A stretch of 64,000 nucleotides of DNA from Aquatica leii (lineage: Eukaryota > Arthropoda > Insecta > Coleoptera > Lampyridae). Where the stretch lies: the NCBI GenBank assembly GCA_035610365.1, contig CM069435.1:65655389-65719388 (forward strand), written 5' to 3'. Under the pieces are notes generated by a model. That model searched no databases. It saw nothing but the letters and a program-made list of their open reading frames with translations, and was not told the DNA's origin. Position numbers and translations under genes: made by a program. The stretch's first letter is position 1. Every line of letters starts with the position of its first letter. This document shows, in pieces, positions 45,416 through 57,038 of the stretch.

Positions 45416-48024
45416 CCAAGGCTTCCACGGACGGAGTCTATACTAAGATGAGAACGTCTTCCGGGGTTTTATTAGGCCGTGAGAAAAAGCAACTGAAATC
45501 TAACTAAAAACATCTCAAAAGTTAGGTAATCAACTTGTGAACTAACCAGATACTAAACTCTAAAAAAGTAAGAATAAAAACAATAAACTTGAACAAACGA
45601 TAATCTAACAAAGAACCACTACAAAGTTAGGTAATCAACTGGTGAACCAAGCCAGATTCTAAACTCCATAGAAGTTTCTGTATTTGATCTGTAACCTTGT
45701 GAACGTAGAGTAAAAATGGCAATTTCAGTCCTTAGGTAATCAGACGACGATCAATAAACTATTTGAATATCTCGCTTCATATAACCATTGTTCACCAAGA
45801 TTCTAGTTAGATGATGGAGTTCCAAGTCTAAATTCTCAGGTTGGCAAATAGAAAAAACGCGATGAATCAAAGATTCAATAACAAAATGTTTCTGTGCAGA
45901 ATGATGATGAGACGAAGCATGAAAGTATCTGTCCGTATGAGTAGCTTTGCAATGAACAGAATGGCTCAGAAGTCCGTCAGACTTACGTGTCACAAGAACA
46001 TCGAGTTTCAATTTCTATAGTAAATTTGATATCTAGGTGTTCATTGTTTAGATGATCAAGAAACTCAAACAATTCGAGATGACCATGGAACCAAACAATA
46101 AACGTATCGTCAACATACCTAAATAATACGTTAGGTTTTAATATTGATGATTCCAAAGCAATCGTTTTAAAAGATTCCATAAAAATGTTAGATACAACAG
46201 GTGATAGAGAAGAACCCATATCAGCACTAGAAACCTGTTCGTAAAACTTGTTATCAAATTGGAAGTAAGTAGACGATAAACACTTATCAATAAGAGGAAC
46301 TAAACTCAAGTTCTTGCCTAGTTGAGACAAAATCTGTTCGATAGTAATAAGCGAATCCTTAATAGGAACTTTTCTAAAAAAATGAAGTGAAATCAAAACT
46401 CGCAAGAAGATCTTAGAGCTTCAGTTTTATAATTTATAAACGCCGAATAAAATGCTGAAAGTTGAAGATGTAAGAAGAGGTTTTACCTGTAAATTCGCAA
46501 AGAATGTTGGACAGGAACTTGGCTAGCTTGTAGGTAAGAGATTAAATACTACTGACGATAGGTCGAAAAGAAATACCTTGTTTGTAAACTTTGGGAATTC
46601 CGTATAGAAGAAGATGGTTTTGAATCTAAAAGGGTAGGTCAAAGTTTAGTTTCTGGAGGTAGATTGGAAGATTTTATGATTTGGTTGACTTCACGTTCAA
46701 TCCTTGAAGTGGGGTTACAAGTTAGAAGAGGGTACGTTTACTCAGACAAAATAGAATAGATTTTAACAGCATAACAAAAATGGTTCAAAACGACAGTAGC
46801 GTTGCCTTTATCGGCTGGAAGAACAATAATATCGGGGTTCCTACAAAGACTTTTTAGGCCTAACTATTTCAACTTAGAAATGTTGGATTTAAAAACTTCA
46901 GACGATTCAAGAATTTTGCCAGTGTAAATACAAATGGAATTTAAAAGGAAGAAAATGTCTTATAGAAAACTCGACAGCATATTAAATATCTTCTTTAAGA
47001 ACACGTTTGGAAATCACAGTAAAATTCAAAACCTTAGATAGCACCGATTCCTATTCTGAAGCGAGAGTTAAACTAGATAAATTGACGGTCGTCTTCAAGG
47101 AATTAGTCGTGGATGAAACTTAATTATTCTTAGATTCCATTAATTAAAACTTTTTGAGATGACCTTCAGTGGTTAATCGTAGAGTGGTATCAGACTGCTG
47201 GTAAGTAATGTTGTCAAAAAGATTTCAATCATCCAGGGATAGATTATTAGCTAACTCAAGATAAAGATAAAAGAGTTGTTGTCTTTCGTATGGTTTGCTT
47301 AATCCGTTCGCGTACCAACGCTAGACTAGCACGGTGTAGCATGTTTTTAGAAGAACATGTCAGAATGTGGAACTTGATTTTGAGAAATGTAGTAATAATG
47401 TTGTGGTCACGACAGCGGCTAAGAAAAGTTAAACAGCACAAAAGTTTAACGAGTTTATGGCAAAGTTTGGAAAATACGACGATTTTAGAGAAATACTCTC
47501 CCCGGAGAGATTATTAATGTAATATCAAAGCTTCCACGAACAAAGTCTATACAAAGATGAGAAAGTCTTCCGGATTTGGTCCGTGGACATTTCTACTTCT
47601 GAATCCAATCCGAAATTGGTATTTTTATCCTACATTCGCAGGGTTACAAATCAAATAAGAAAACTTCTTTGTAGGAACGGTATTAAACCCATATTCAACT
47701 CGACAGACAAAATCTCTTAGAATCATCCTTCTACCAAGAACAAATTTCCTACACATTTATTTCAAGATCGTTCCGTCATTACACACAATGTAGCTTGGTT
47801 AATTGGTCTGTAGTGGTTATTTGTTAGAATGTCGTTTGCTTTTTCAAGTTCATCGTTTTCTTTCTTACCTTTTTAGAGTTTAGAACCTGGTTCACAAGTT
47901 GATTACATAACTTTTGAGAGATTTTTGGTTAGGTTTTGCTTGCTTTTTTTCACGGCCTAATAAAACCCCGGGAGACGTTCTCATCTTAGTATAGACTCCA
48001 GCAGTGGAAACCTTCGATATTACA
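45416..48024 (-). mobile_element. Penelope-like element with inverted terminal repeats of about 250 bp
   Basis: 45416-45680 (minus) and 47770-48024 (plus) carry the same sequence in opposite orientation: TAGTGGTT..TTTGTTAGA, TCGTTTG, TTTTTAGAGTTTAG, CACAAGTTGATTAC, CACGGCCTAATAAAACCCCGG and GACGTTCTCATCTTAGTATA. The RT gene lies between on the minus strand. Inside the left terminus a block containing TTAGGTAATCAACT occurs twice in tandem (45520 and 45628). The motif AGATGAGAA(C/A)GTCTTCCGG also occurs at 47545. No hammerhead core seen in these termini. Confidence 0.75.
45740..47530 (-). pseudogene. Penelope-like reverse transcriptase pseudogene
   Basis: Order on the minus strand: N-terminal CRDHNIITTFLKIKFHI and RASLALVRERIKQT (47440-47260), ADKGNATVVLNHF near 46810, YGIPKVYKQGISFRPIVSSI near 46610, YKLAKFLSNILCEFTGKTSS near 46520, SFDFTSFF near 46400, then open stretches with SADMGSSLSPVVSNIFMESF and RYVDDTFIVWFHG (catalytic YVDD intact, about 46130-46090), LDVLVTRKSDG and a final NNGYMKRDIQ. 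This is the standard Penelope-like RT layout. Stops and frameshifts are scattered. The GIY-YIG domain expected downstream is replaced by the terminal repeat, so it is truncated or deleted. Confidence 0.9.
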
Positions 48025-49328
48025 AAATAAATTTTTATACATTTCACCCACCACCGCATTTCTATATAAGGCATAAGAACATTTCACCTTAGAAAACTCT
48101 TCACAATGCCATCATGCATCCATTGCACAACTGGCGAGCCTCGCCGGTTTCGTTCTTAAGCTAAAACGAATCAGTGTCATTTCGCTTGACTTCGATGTTT
48201 TTATATTATGATCTACAAACATCCTTCATCCAGCTTCATGTACAAAATACAGTATTTATCACTTAACGTCGAGTTTAATTTTCGCCTTCTACATATATCG
48301 TCACAGTTTTAGTTTTACTTGATGAGTCTCCTGTTCCTTCTTCATTTTGTTCATATTCACTTATCTTACTTAACTTTCTTCTTATGTTTTCTTAATTCTT
48401 TTTGTAACCTCGTTTTTATTTTGATATATTTTTTTATAATTTCACATTTGTTTGATGTGTTTTTTAGTGTTAGAATTGTCTTTTACTTACCTGAGCTGAG
48501 CTACTACTGCAGCTGCTATTATTACTATTTATGTCTGCATTTGGTTTATAATCAAGATCAGACACATGGTGTTTATAATAATAACAGTTTTATTCCTAGC
48601 TTCATCCTGGTGTTGCTGTTTAGTCAAAACAAAGACTTTGTCCGTGTATGATCTTCAGCTATTGCTGGTAATTCATTCAAAATATTAAATGTATGTTACG
48701 TTCTTCCAAATTCTAGCAAAAACCAAAACGTACTTAATGTAACAATAATTGGCACAATTTAGGGTACTCACTGATGAGAACATACTACTCGTTATTTGAT
48801 TATAAACCAAAAACATTTTTTTTCATGCAACAAACAAAAAGTCTTGTAACTTATAGTAGCATAAAACAGCCGAACAAGCAAATTTAATTTACAAGGACCT
48901 CCTTTGACGTACAATTCCAAAAAACATCAATATATTTTCGAGCTATTTTATAATAACTACAATGTTTTCAGCTCCTCGTCGATTGTGTTGGCTGACATGT
49001 AATCCTAAAATCGTAAAAATTGCAGATAATGTCCTTTTTGTTATAGTGGTGCAATAATAACTTAGTTTGTCACCAAAACTACACAATAGTATATAAAAAA
49101 AGGGTTTTATAAAAAACGACTTCTTTGCACGTCACAAAGTTCAAAAAAGGCCCGTATGAAACAAGTTTTTTATACTATTTTTTCTATTTTGCATAAATTT
49201 CACATTAAAAAAATTTTGCATTTTAGTAATTTTTTTATACACTATAAAGTTGCTGGTAACACTTTTTCAAAACTTCAATTTAAAAGTTTTTATGTGTTCA
49301 TTTCAATGCAAATTGAAAGCTACCAAAA
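48025..49328. other. Spacer, nothing firmly recognised
   Basis: A 110-codon Phe/Leu/Tyr-rich frame at 48319-48651 is of low complexity and unrecognised. No other features. Confidence 0.35.
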
Positions 49329-50290
49329 ATGAATGATGAAAATATTAGTTGTACTCCACCTGAATTAAGTCAGATAGCTGAAGCCACCGTTAGTAATTTA
49401 CTTCCTAAAAAATCACGGAAAATTTATGATAAGGAATATGAGCTATTTCTGAATAAGTGTACTCACAACAAAGTAAATAACATATCAGAAAATATTTTAT
49501 TAGCATATTTTGGAACAGAAAGCAAACAGAAAAAATCTTCCACCTTATGGTCAACCTACTCTAAACTAAGATCATGCTTAAGAATTTACAAAAACGTGGA
49601 TATTTCACTTTATACTAAATTATGAGATCATCAAAAGGATATGAAGCGAAGAAGTCAAATATATTAGAGCTGGAAGATATAGATCGTTTTATCACAACTG
49701 CAGATGATCATGTGTTCCTAGGAATGAAAGTAAATTTAACATTTGTATATATTTAAAGCAAAGCTTTTTATTGTTCTTTGGAATCTTCTCTACTTCAGGT
49801 CATATTGATCATTGAATACAATGGAGCATGCAGGCGTGAAGAGTTGACTAATTTGACCATCGAGGATGTAGAATTTAAAAACGATGTAGTATTGATAACG
49901 GTTACTAAAGAAAAAAACAATATTGTAAGGTCCTTTGCAATTACAAACCTAGAATGACTTAATTTAGTAAAAAAAAGTATGTCATGTTGCGTCCAAAGAA
50001 CATTAGTAACAAGCGATTTTTCTTAGCTACCGGAATAGTTACTGTGCAAATTCTCCAATTGGAATTAATATGATTGGTAAACGCTTAAATAAATAGCTGC
50101 ATTCCTTAATCCTCCCAATCCAGAACTGTTTATTGGACACTGTTTGCGACTTTCCAGTGTTTCCCATTTAGCCAACAAAAGTAACGATTTATTAACAATT
50201 ACAATTTTCGTGCCAGCCAAGTACTTAAAGAAATCATTCATTTCTACAGAAAACCTGCCCGGAATTACAATATGCTGAGGATAGTTCTTC
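49329..50290 (+). pseudogene. Crypton-like tyrosine recombinase pseudogene retaining an intron
   Basis: Integrase of the tyrosine recombinase type found in metazoan Cryptons. Exon 1 from 49329 starts MNDENISC and has LLPKKSRKIYDKEYELF, ILLAYFGTESKQKKSSTLWS and the SAM-like core region. A one-base frameshift at about 49622 is followed by RSSKGYEAKKSNILELEDID and DHVFLGMK. A 68 bp intron (49731-49798, GTAAATTT donor, CTACTTCAG acceptor, phase 0) leads to VILIIEYNGACRREELTNLT, where Arg of the ACRREEL block fits the first catalytic Arg. Later traces, frameshifted: LRPKNISNKRFFLAYRN, GINMIGKRL and ELFIGHCLRLSSVSHLANKS (the GHCFRR..H/R box, second catalytic Arg changed to Leu). Inactive. Confidence 0.75.
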
Positions 50291-52099
50291 AAGAACAGTA
50301 AATGTTAACAACTGCTGTTCCCAAAATGAACAAAAAATTATTTCTACGTCCTAAAGCTTTTTTTTAAGATCAAACATTTTAACAAATGCGCTAGTCACTA
50401 CTTGATTATTTATCAAAACAAAAAACTTAAAAAAAATTGTAATTCTTCTAATTTTAGTAAACTTGCTTAAATTTAAAAAAAATCAATAAAATTTCTAATT
50501 AGCGGCTTTTCACAAGAAGTTTTTATAATATGTATATATTATTTTAGATAAAGAACCAGTCGAGTTAAAAAAATAATTTAAATAACTTTTTTTGTTTGAA
50601 AACCACATTCCGAAACTACACGTTTTAAAATTTATAATTTTATAAAAACTACAATAAAAGATGATAAAGAAAAACAATAATGTACTTTTCTCAATTATTG
50701 CAAGCAGTGTCTCAAAACAATCATTTCAAAATGCATTATACTATTTACTAACTAATTTTGTATTTCACAATGTGTTTCTTTTTCAAGCAATACCAAAACG
50801 TTAATAAAAGCGAGGTCTAAAAAGTGCTTATTCACGACCATGAACGTGAACGTGAAGATATACAACGTGACAACCTTAGAATAGATACATTTTTGTTTTT
50901 ACACCGCATCACGAACTCAATATTATGAAACTTCTATCATAAACGCAATTAGTGGATTACAATCGCATTAACCCTAAGAATTCCGGCCTTGTATTGCATC
51001 AAACCTGTGATTTCACTTTCGTCTTGTAGTATGTACGATCTATAATTTTTTTATGATTGCTGTAATGATAGTAACAATGTTAAATATGTAATAAACATAA
51101 GTGCTTTAGCAAATTTATTAAAAATACGAACAAAAACATTTTCAATAGACATTTTCTTGAGGTCAACGTTTTTTGAAGTTAAATTATTAAGTTCATACAC
51201 AAGTAACATATAAATGAAAGTACTTTTAAATCACGATGACTGAAAATCGAAAGGTAGTTTAAAGATTGCACTTTCGCAAATGCCAAAAAGAACAAAGGTC
51301 TTTTAGACTGCCGCTCATATTAAAGATTTTAAATAAAAATTATAGAAAACCAATACGATTGAAAGAACATAGAAATTAGAAAAACTATCCCGAAATCATA
51401 AAAACTTGTTTTAAAAAAGTGAGCTTTCAACAGTTACGTAGATGTATATTACCACCACATTAAAAACTATTTGTACGATACCACATTTTCAAATTATACT
51501 TATTTAGTTTCCACAAAGTTCGCAAAATCGATTTTTTTAAATAGAAAAGTATTTTTTGGTTATACAAAGATTTATTTAAAAATATCAACAAAGCACACTA
51601 TTGTTGTTGCATACAATGTTATTAATTTTTTTACTTCAAAACCTAAAATGACCTCACTTATAATTTATGAATGCAAATGATATTAAAACAACATATTAGA
51701 ACACAACAATTATACGTAAAAGTCAAGAAGACAAGCGGTCAAAAAAGACATACACATTTAAACTACAGAATAAAAATTTAACCTAAACTTAAAGTGATGT
51801 TAAAAAAACTAAAGATGACTACCACAAAAACTTTCTCAATGTAAGCAATGATTTTATTTGTCTACAAAGCCTAATATTTGGGTTATGACAAGAACACAAC
51901 GTTAAGAAAACACAACTAAAAAAACCTGATAAAAATTTGTAACAACAATTACATACACTAATTAAAAAAATTATAATTTACGAGATACTGACTGTTAGAG
52001 AAGATATAATACCAATATCCAAAAAAAGAGAAGACAATTGAAACGTTCTTAAAAAAATTATACAAAAAAAAACTTAGATATTATCTAAAACCTAATGAT
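50291..52099. other. AT-rich spacer
   Basis: No coding signal or repeat recognised. Confidence 0.4.
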
Positions 52100-53652
52100 T
52101 CCCTTGTAACGACGTTTCGAGCACTACGCGTATGCAATTCTTTAAGACAGGTAGCGGGTAGACACTCTTACTAAACCCGACGGAGAAGGGCTTACTTCAG
52201 GAAAGCGATCCTGCCTACGCGAGTCGTGTTTTATCTCTCACCTCCTAATCACCGAGGGATTCTACACGTCCATAATTAGATCAAAATTAAAAAACAAAAC
52301 CAAATAAAAGCACGAAAAAACTATCCTACTCGCAACTTACAATTTACAATATCCGCACGATGAGACTACAAGAACCTCTGGAAGGCCTTGAGAAGGAGCT
52401 AAGAAATCTAAAGAGAGATATCGTGGGTTTATGAGAAACAAGACTAAAAGAAAGATCTACCACAATCTTAAAATCCGGTTACATGCTATGTTAACGAAAT
52501 AAAGAGGAAGAATACCACATAGGAGGAATAACCATCATGATTCAGAGAAAAATAAAACACCTAGTAAACAAAGTGGTAACTCTTTCCGACCAAGTAATGT
52601 TCATAATGCTAAGAGACGAAGATATTCAACAATTCTACGAAGACCTCGCAGCAGCTGTAAACCAAAAAAACGCCAAGCGAAAAATTACTATGGGGAACTT
52701 CAACGCCAAAATCGGGCCTAAAACCATAACAGACCCAGAAAACATTGGTAAATATAAACTAAGAGATCGAAACCCAAAAGGGCAAATGATGCTTGAATTC
52801 CTATGTAGAGAAAACCTATACTATATGAATACATTCTTTAAAAAAACGACACAAATAAAGTAGACTTGGAAAAGCCCTGACGGCAAAACAAAAAACGAGA
52901 TCGAGATCCTCCGTAAGAAACATGTGTAGAGATGTCACGATTATAAATTGATTTAATACGGGTAGTAACCACAGACTCGCTAGGGCAAAAATTGTCATAA
53001 ACAATATAACAATGTAATAGAGCATAAACTGCAGCTCATAGAAAATCTAGATAAACTGAAACTAAACAAACTTACAGACAAAATAAACTGCACAAAGACT
53101 GCCGTCAATCAAATCTACTTCCTACTACTACCCGAGAAAAGCATAAAGACTAGCGATAAAATATCCAAAGTTATGACAAAAAGTTCTTCTTTCAGTTCAA
53201 TTCAGAGATTCGCCCGAATATAAAAAATTAAATAAGAAAGCGAAAAAACAAATACGAAAAGGCGTGACAATATATAACACTCACATGATTAAAGAACTAA
53301 AAGAAAATAACATGAACATGAAAGTGCTAAGATCCAGAAGAAGTAGAGGAAAGCTAGTAAAGCAACAAAAAAACGCAAAAGAACAATGGTGACAGATAAA
53401 AAACATATTGCATACACTATACAGAAATTTTATCAAAATTTGTATAAGCAACATTTGGAAATGACAAACGAGCTAAAAGAGACTCAAATTATAAGAGAAA
53501 TCAGAAATACCGGGTCCGAGAAAATATTTGAGAGAGATATGACAGAGCTAAGAATAGCAGTAAAGCAAATGAAGACATAGAAAGCCCCAGGAGAAGACTA
53601 TATTACTACCGAAATGCTCAAAGCGGGAGGAAGAACTCTAAAAAAGGCTGTT
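52100..53652 (+). pseudogene. Truncated RTE-like LINE (endonuclease and start of RT)
   Basis: 52100-52330 is GC-richer and is probably the element's 5' leader. From about 52351 one frame with two stops reads NIRTMRLQEPLEGLEKELRN, GGITIMIQRKIKHLV, EDIQQFYEDLAAAVNQ, ITMGNFNAKIG (catalytic GDFNAKIG Asp changed to Asn), NPKGQMMLEFLCRENLYYMN and WKSPDGKTKNEIE (the IDYI Asp region is damaged). After linker debris, 53386-53652 reads the RT start: IAYTIQKFYQNLYK, then KAPGEDYITTEMLKAGGRTL. It stops abruptly at 53652, just before a small inverted-repeat element. Different family from the LINE at 19044. Confidence 0.8.
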
Positions 53653-53676
53653 ACGTGCAAAAATTTCATAACGCAG

Positions 53677-53900
53677 TACCCTGTATATTCATTACCTTCA
53701 AGTTAGATTTCTGTTTTTGACGCCCTCTGTCGAGTTTAGTTTTATTGCATTTCCTGTCAAGACGTTAAACCGTCAAGTACTTAAACTTCGTGCTTGTGAT
53801 GGTATAACCTTTAAATTGCTCTGAATCCAACATCGGCGTTAATGGAAATAAAATTCTAGTTTGAAAACGCATTTCATTGTAGTTTATTCATTACAGGGTA
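53677..53900. mobile_element. Small MITE-like element (TACCCTGTA ends)
   Basis: Perfect 9 bp inverted ends TACCCTGTA (53677-53685) and TACAGGGTA (53892-53900), with weaker similarity inside (ATTCATTAC at both ends). 224 bp, no coding. It lies 25 bp after the break in the RTE-like LINE. Confidence 0.4.
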
Positions 53901-54512
53901 AGCTTTTCCTAATACTTTTTAGAATCCTTTGGTAATTTCCTTCTTAATTTGATAGCACGTCTAGGCACGTCCCGCCACGTTTTTGGCTGCGTGTTTCGAT
54001 GCATTATCGATCGATGAGGGGTTAATATCGACAAATACCTTCATGAAACAAGTATAATTCTGGAAGGCCTACGTTAAAACTAAAAACGAAGTCTCGACAA
54101 GAACTTTTCTTTGAGATTCTACTACTTATGCGTCAAGCAACTACAAAACCAACTTTCACTTAATGTGTGCAACAGCATTCGATAATCGGGTTCTTATGTG
54201 TAATTCCTTTTAGTATTAATCAACAATTTTGTAGATTTTTGCTTTCGTGACTCATTGTGCTGACATGAGTTGCTATTCAAATTTATTCCAGGCTGACTCC
54301 ACGTGGAAAACGTTTTCTTGGAGCAAGTAGGTACTGGATTGCGGTAAGCCTTGTTTAATTACATTTGTGTCAGAAAGGTCTCTCACGAAATGTTTGCTGG
54401 TTTTAGCTTACGTAATTACAATAATTAGTTCAGTACCAGATACGGGATAAATATTTAAATGAGACGGAACAAAATTGCGACTTAAGCATTTTATTACAAA
54501 ATTATAACAGAG
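53901..54512. other. Spacer, nothing recognised
   Basis: Less AT-rich than average in places, with no domain or repeat ends seen. It ends at the target duplication of the hAT element. Confidence 0.35.
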
Positions 54513-54520
54513 ATAGCATT

Positions 54521-57030
54521 CAGACCCGCGCCGTACGTAAGGGCAAAATCGTGTGGTGCACGACGGCGCCGAAAAGCCTCAAAACTAAAAAAAGATAAAG
54601 CAACAAACAACATTGTCAAAACAAAATTTATAATGATACGAAAACCAGTAAGGAATTGTTAGTGTTTCTTATTTGTTTATTTTTACTCTTTGAGATGAAA
54701 AAACCGAATTACTTCTCGAAAATAACATATTTTCCAAATGATAGTACGCAATAATAGCATTTATTCGATCAAATACGTAATACGTAACATGATAACATGA
54801 ATTATGTGAACTCAAAAAAATCTGATTTTATTCATGTTTGAGCTTGAAATTTGACTTGCAACGAGCCAACGAGCGAACAAGCGTTTTTTTCCTGTCTGAG
54901 CTTGCAATGAACGAAACTTTATATATTTAAGGGCTGCATCGGTCGCGATTCCATTTGTTGCTTGATGCCCGATCGATAATTAACTTAGCGAAATGAAGAG
55001 GTGCATGGGGTAAAAGCTAATTGAAGTAAATTCAAACAGAATAATTGATAAGCACTAATATTACTATTTATAAAAATTTATAAATTTTGAAATAAGTAAT
55101 GTTGAGAAAAAACTTTCAAGTTTGAGTTTAAGACGTCGAAACATTCTCATTTTTCATGAATAATTTAACAATTTGTTTACTTACGTATTAATTTCTTTAA
55201 ATTATACAAGGTGTCAGAAAAAAAAAAGAGAGGAAGAACTGGAAAACCATGTCAAAATTACGCATTTTTTTTTAAATCCCGAGTTTACTTTGCCAAATAT
55301 TATTAACAACAATAACACAGCTGAATCCCAATATTGTGAATCTGTACTAGAAACAAGTATCAGCAGCAGACAAGAAACTGATCTTCTAGAAAGCAATACA
55401 TTAACATCCGCTGATAATGAAAAATCAACACCTTCAAAAATTACCAGAACGGAAAGTATGAGTCAACTTTTGAAAGATGCTGCACTATCGTCAAAGAAAT
55501 TACGTCCTAATAATATTCAAGAATTAGTAGAACGTGGTCCTGCTCATTATCAAAACAAAAAGGATAGTTTGGAGTCGAGGCGTAAGTTTTCCAATAGTTA
55601 CTTCTTTAGAATTTTACCAAACAAAGAAAAAATTGAGCGTTTTTGGTTGTTGTATTCCGAAACAAAAAATTCACTTTACTGATTCTGTTGCAAAATTTTT
55701 AATGATAGCGATTTGAAATCTGTTCGCCTTAGTGATGAATCTGGTTACAATGACTGGCAACATTTAAGTGAACATTTAAACATTCATGAAAAGAGCAAGT
55801 TACATATTGAAAATGTTCTAAAATAGCTAGATCTTTCTTACCGTTTTAATAAAAATAAAATAGTTGATTCTAAAATTCAAAATTTGGCTGCATCGTTGCC
55901 TAAAAATTGCAAAATGAGTTCATTTGCATTCTTATATTGTGGTATGTAAAGTTAACATTGTTAGTAAAATTATTCAAAAACCGAACTTTGATTTTGCACA
56001 GTGTTGTAATCATTTAGATAATTTGAATAATTTTTTGAAAGCTTATCGCTCTGATTACGGTTTTAATCATCTATTGATTGATGCTAAAGAAATAGCATCC
56101 AGCTTAGACATAGAACGTAAATTCAAAAAACAAAGAGGTCTAAGACCGCGAAAATTAAAAAAAACATTTTGATTATGAATGTGACGATGAACCGATCCAC
56201 GTCAAAACTTTAAAGTTCAAAGTTGATTGTTTTTTTAATGCTCTAGATGTAATCATAACATCAGTGGATAAGAGGTTCCAATTACTTTCTTCTTACTCCA
56301 ATAATTTCGTGTTTTTATGGAATATTGATAAATTTAAAAATTATTCTGAAAACGAACTATTAGAATTATGTCAAAAAGCTGAAAATTTATTAAACTACAA
56401 AACTCGCAATGAACAAGACACAACTGCCGTGGAACTTGTTGAACAATTGCAATATTTACAAAATTTTGATGAAAAAATTATTACGTCTCCAGAAGAAACT
56501 TTAAATTATATAATAATTAAGAACTTAGTGGGTTCTTTTCCGAATACGAGCATAATACTTCGTATTTTATTAATAATGCCGGTTTCTGTTGCTACAACAG
56601 AACGATCTTTTTCAAAACTCGAAATAATAAAAAATTATTTAAGATCGACCATTGAGCAAAACCGACTAAGTAATCTTGCTATCATTTCAATAGAAACGGA
56701 CCAGCTAAAAGACTAAGACACCGAAGATTTAATTTAACAATTTGCAAAAATTAAAGCACGGTAAGCTCAATTCACTTAGCTAAAATATTAATAACAATAC
56801 CTAATACCTGAATTATTATAATTATGTTATGTACGTCAATAAAAAAATACTTGTATGTCTTATGACTTATAAAAATGAAAATAAATTTATGAAAATACTT
56901 TTTAAAATTATTTTTCAATAGTGCATAATAATACCTAACCCGTATCTGTACTCACATATGAACGTAATACAAATTTGGGGCGTTATTTTAAATTTGCACA
57001 AAGGCGCCAAAAGTGCTAGGCGCGGGCCTG
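54521..57030 (+). mobile_element. hAT transposon with TIRs and 8 bp target duplication, internally deleted
   Basis: Ends CAGACCCGCGCC (54521-54532) and GGCGCGGGCCTG (57019-57030) are imperfect inverted repeats. They are flanked by ATAGCATT (54513-54520) and ACAGCATT (57031-57038), an 8 bp target duplication with one mismatch, the hAT hallmark. GGCGCC also occurs subterminally at both ends (near 54570 and 57003). Length is 2510 bp. It carries one transposase pseudogene on the plus strand. Confidence 0.85.
55173..56716 (+). pseudogene. hAT transposase pseudogene (ZMYM1-like), catalytic core deleted
   Basis: N-terminal part 55173-55830: a TTF-type zinc-finger region reading LRPNNIQELVERGPAHYQNK, RRKFSNSYFFRILPNKEKIE and FCCKIFNDSDLKS, then WQHLSEHLNIHEKS. 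C-terminal part 55924-56716 has IASSLDIERKFKKQRGLRPR, FFNALDVIITSVDKRF and the hAT dimerisation domain LRILLIMPVSVATTERSFSK with LSNLAIISIE. The sequence between (DDE core and insertion domain, roughly 250 residues in relatives) is missing at about 55920. Stops near 55680, 55824 and 56170. The dimerisation domain is well preserved. Confidence 0.85.
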
Positions 57031-57038
57031 ACAGCATT

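Noticed and set aside
45416-45470. Hammerhead in the terminus of the 45-48 kb Penelope-like element
   Set aside because: AGATGAGAACGTCTTC looks superficially similar but lacks both CUGANGA and GAAA core elements.
48319-48651. 110-codon ORF rich in Phe, Leu and Tyr
   Set aside because: Low complexity from T-rich sequence; no conserved pattern.
52100-52150. GAAACGUCG on the minus strand as a fifth hammerhead
   Set aside because: No CUGANGA core at the right distance upstream, so only half the motif is present.
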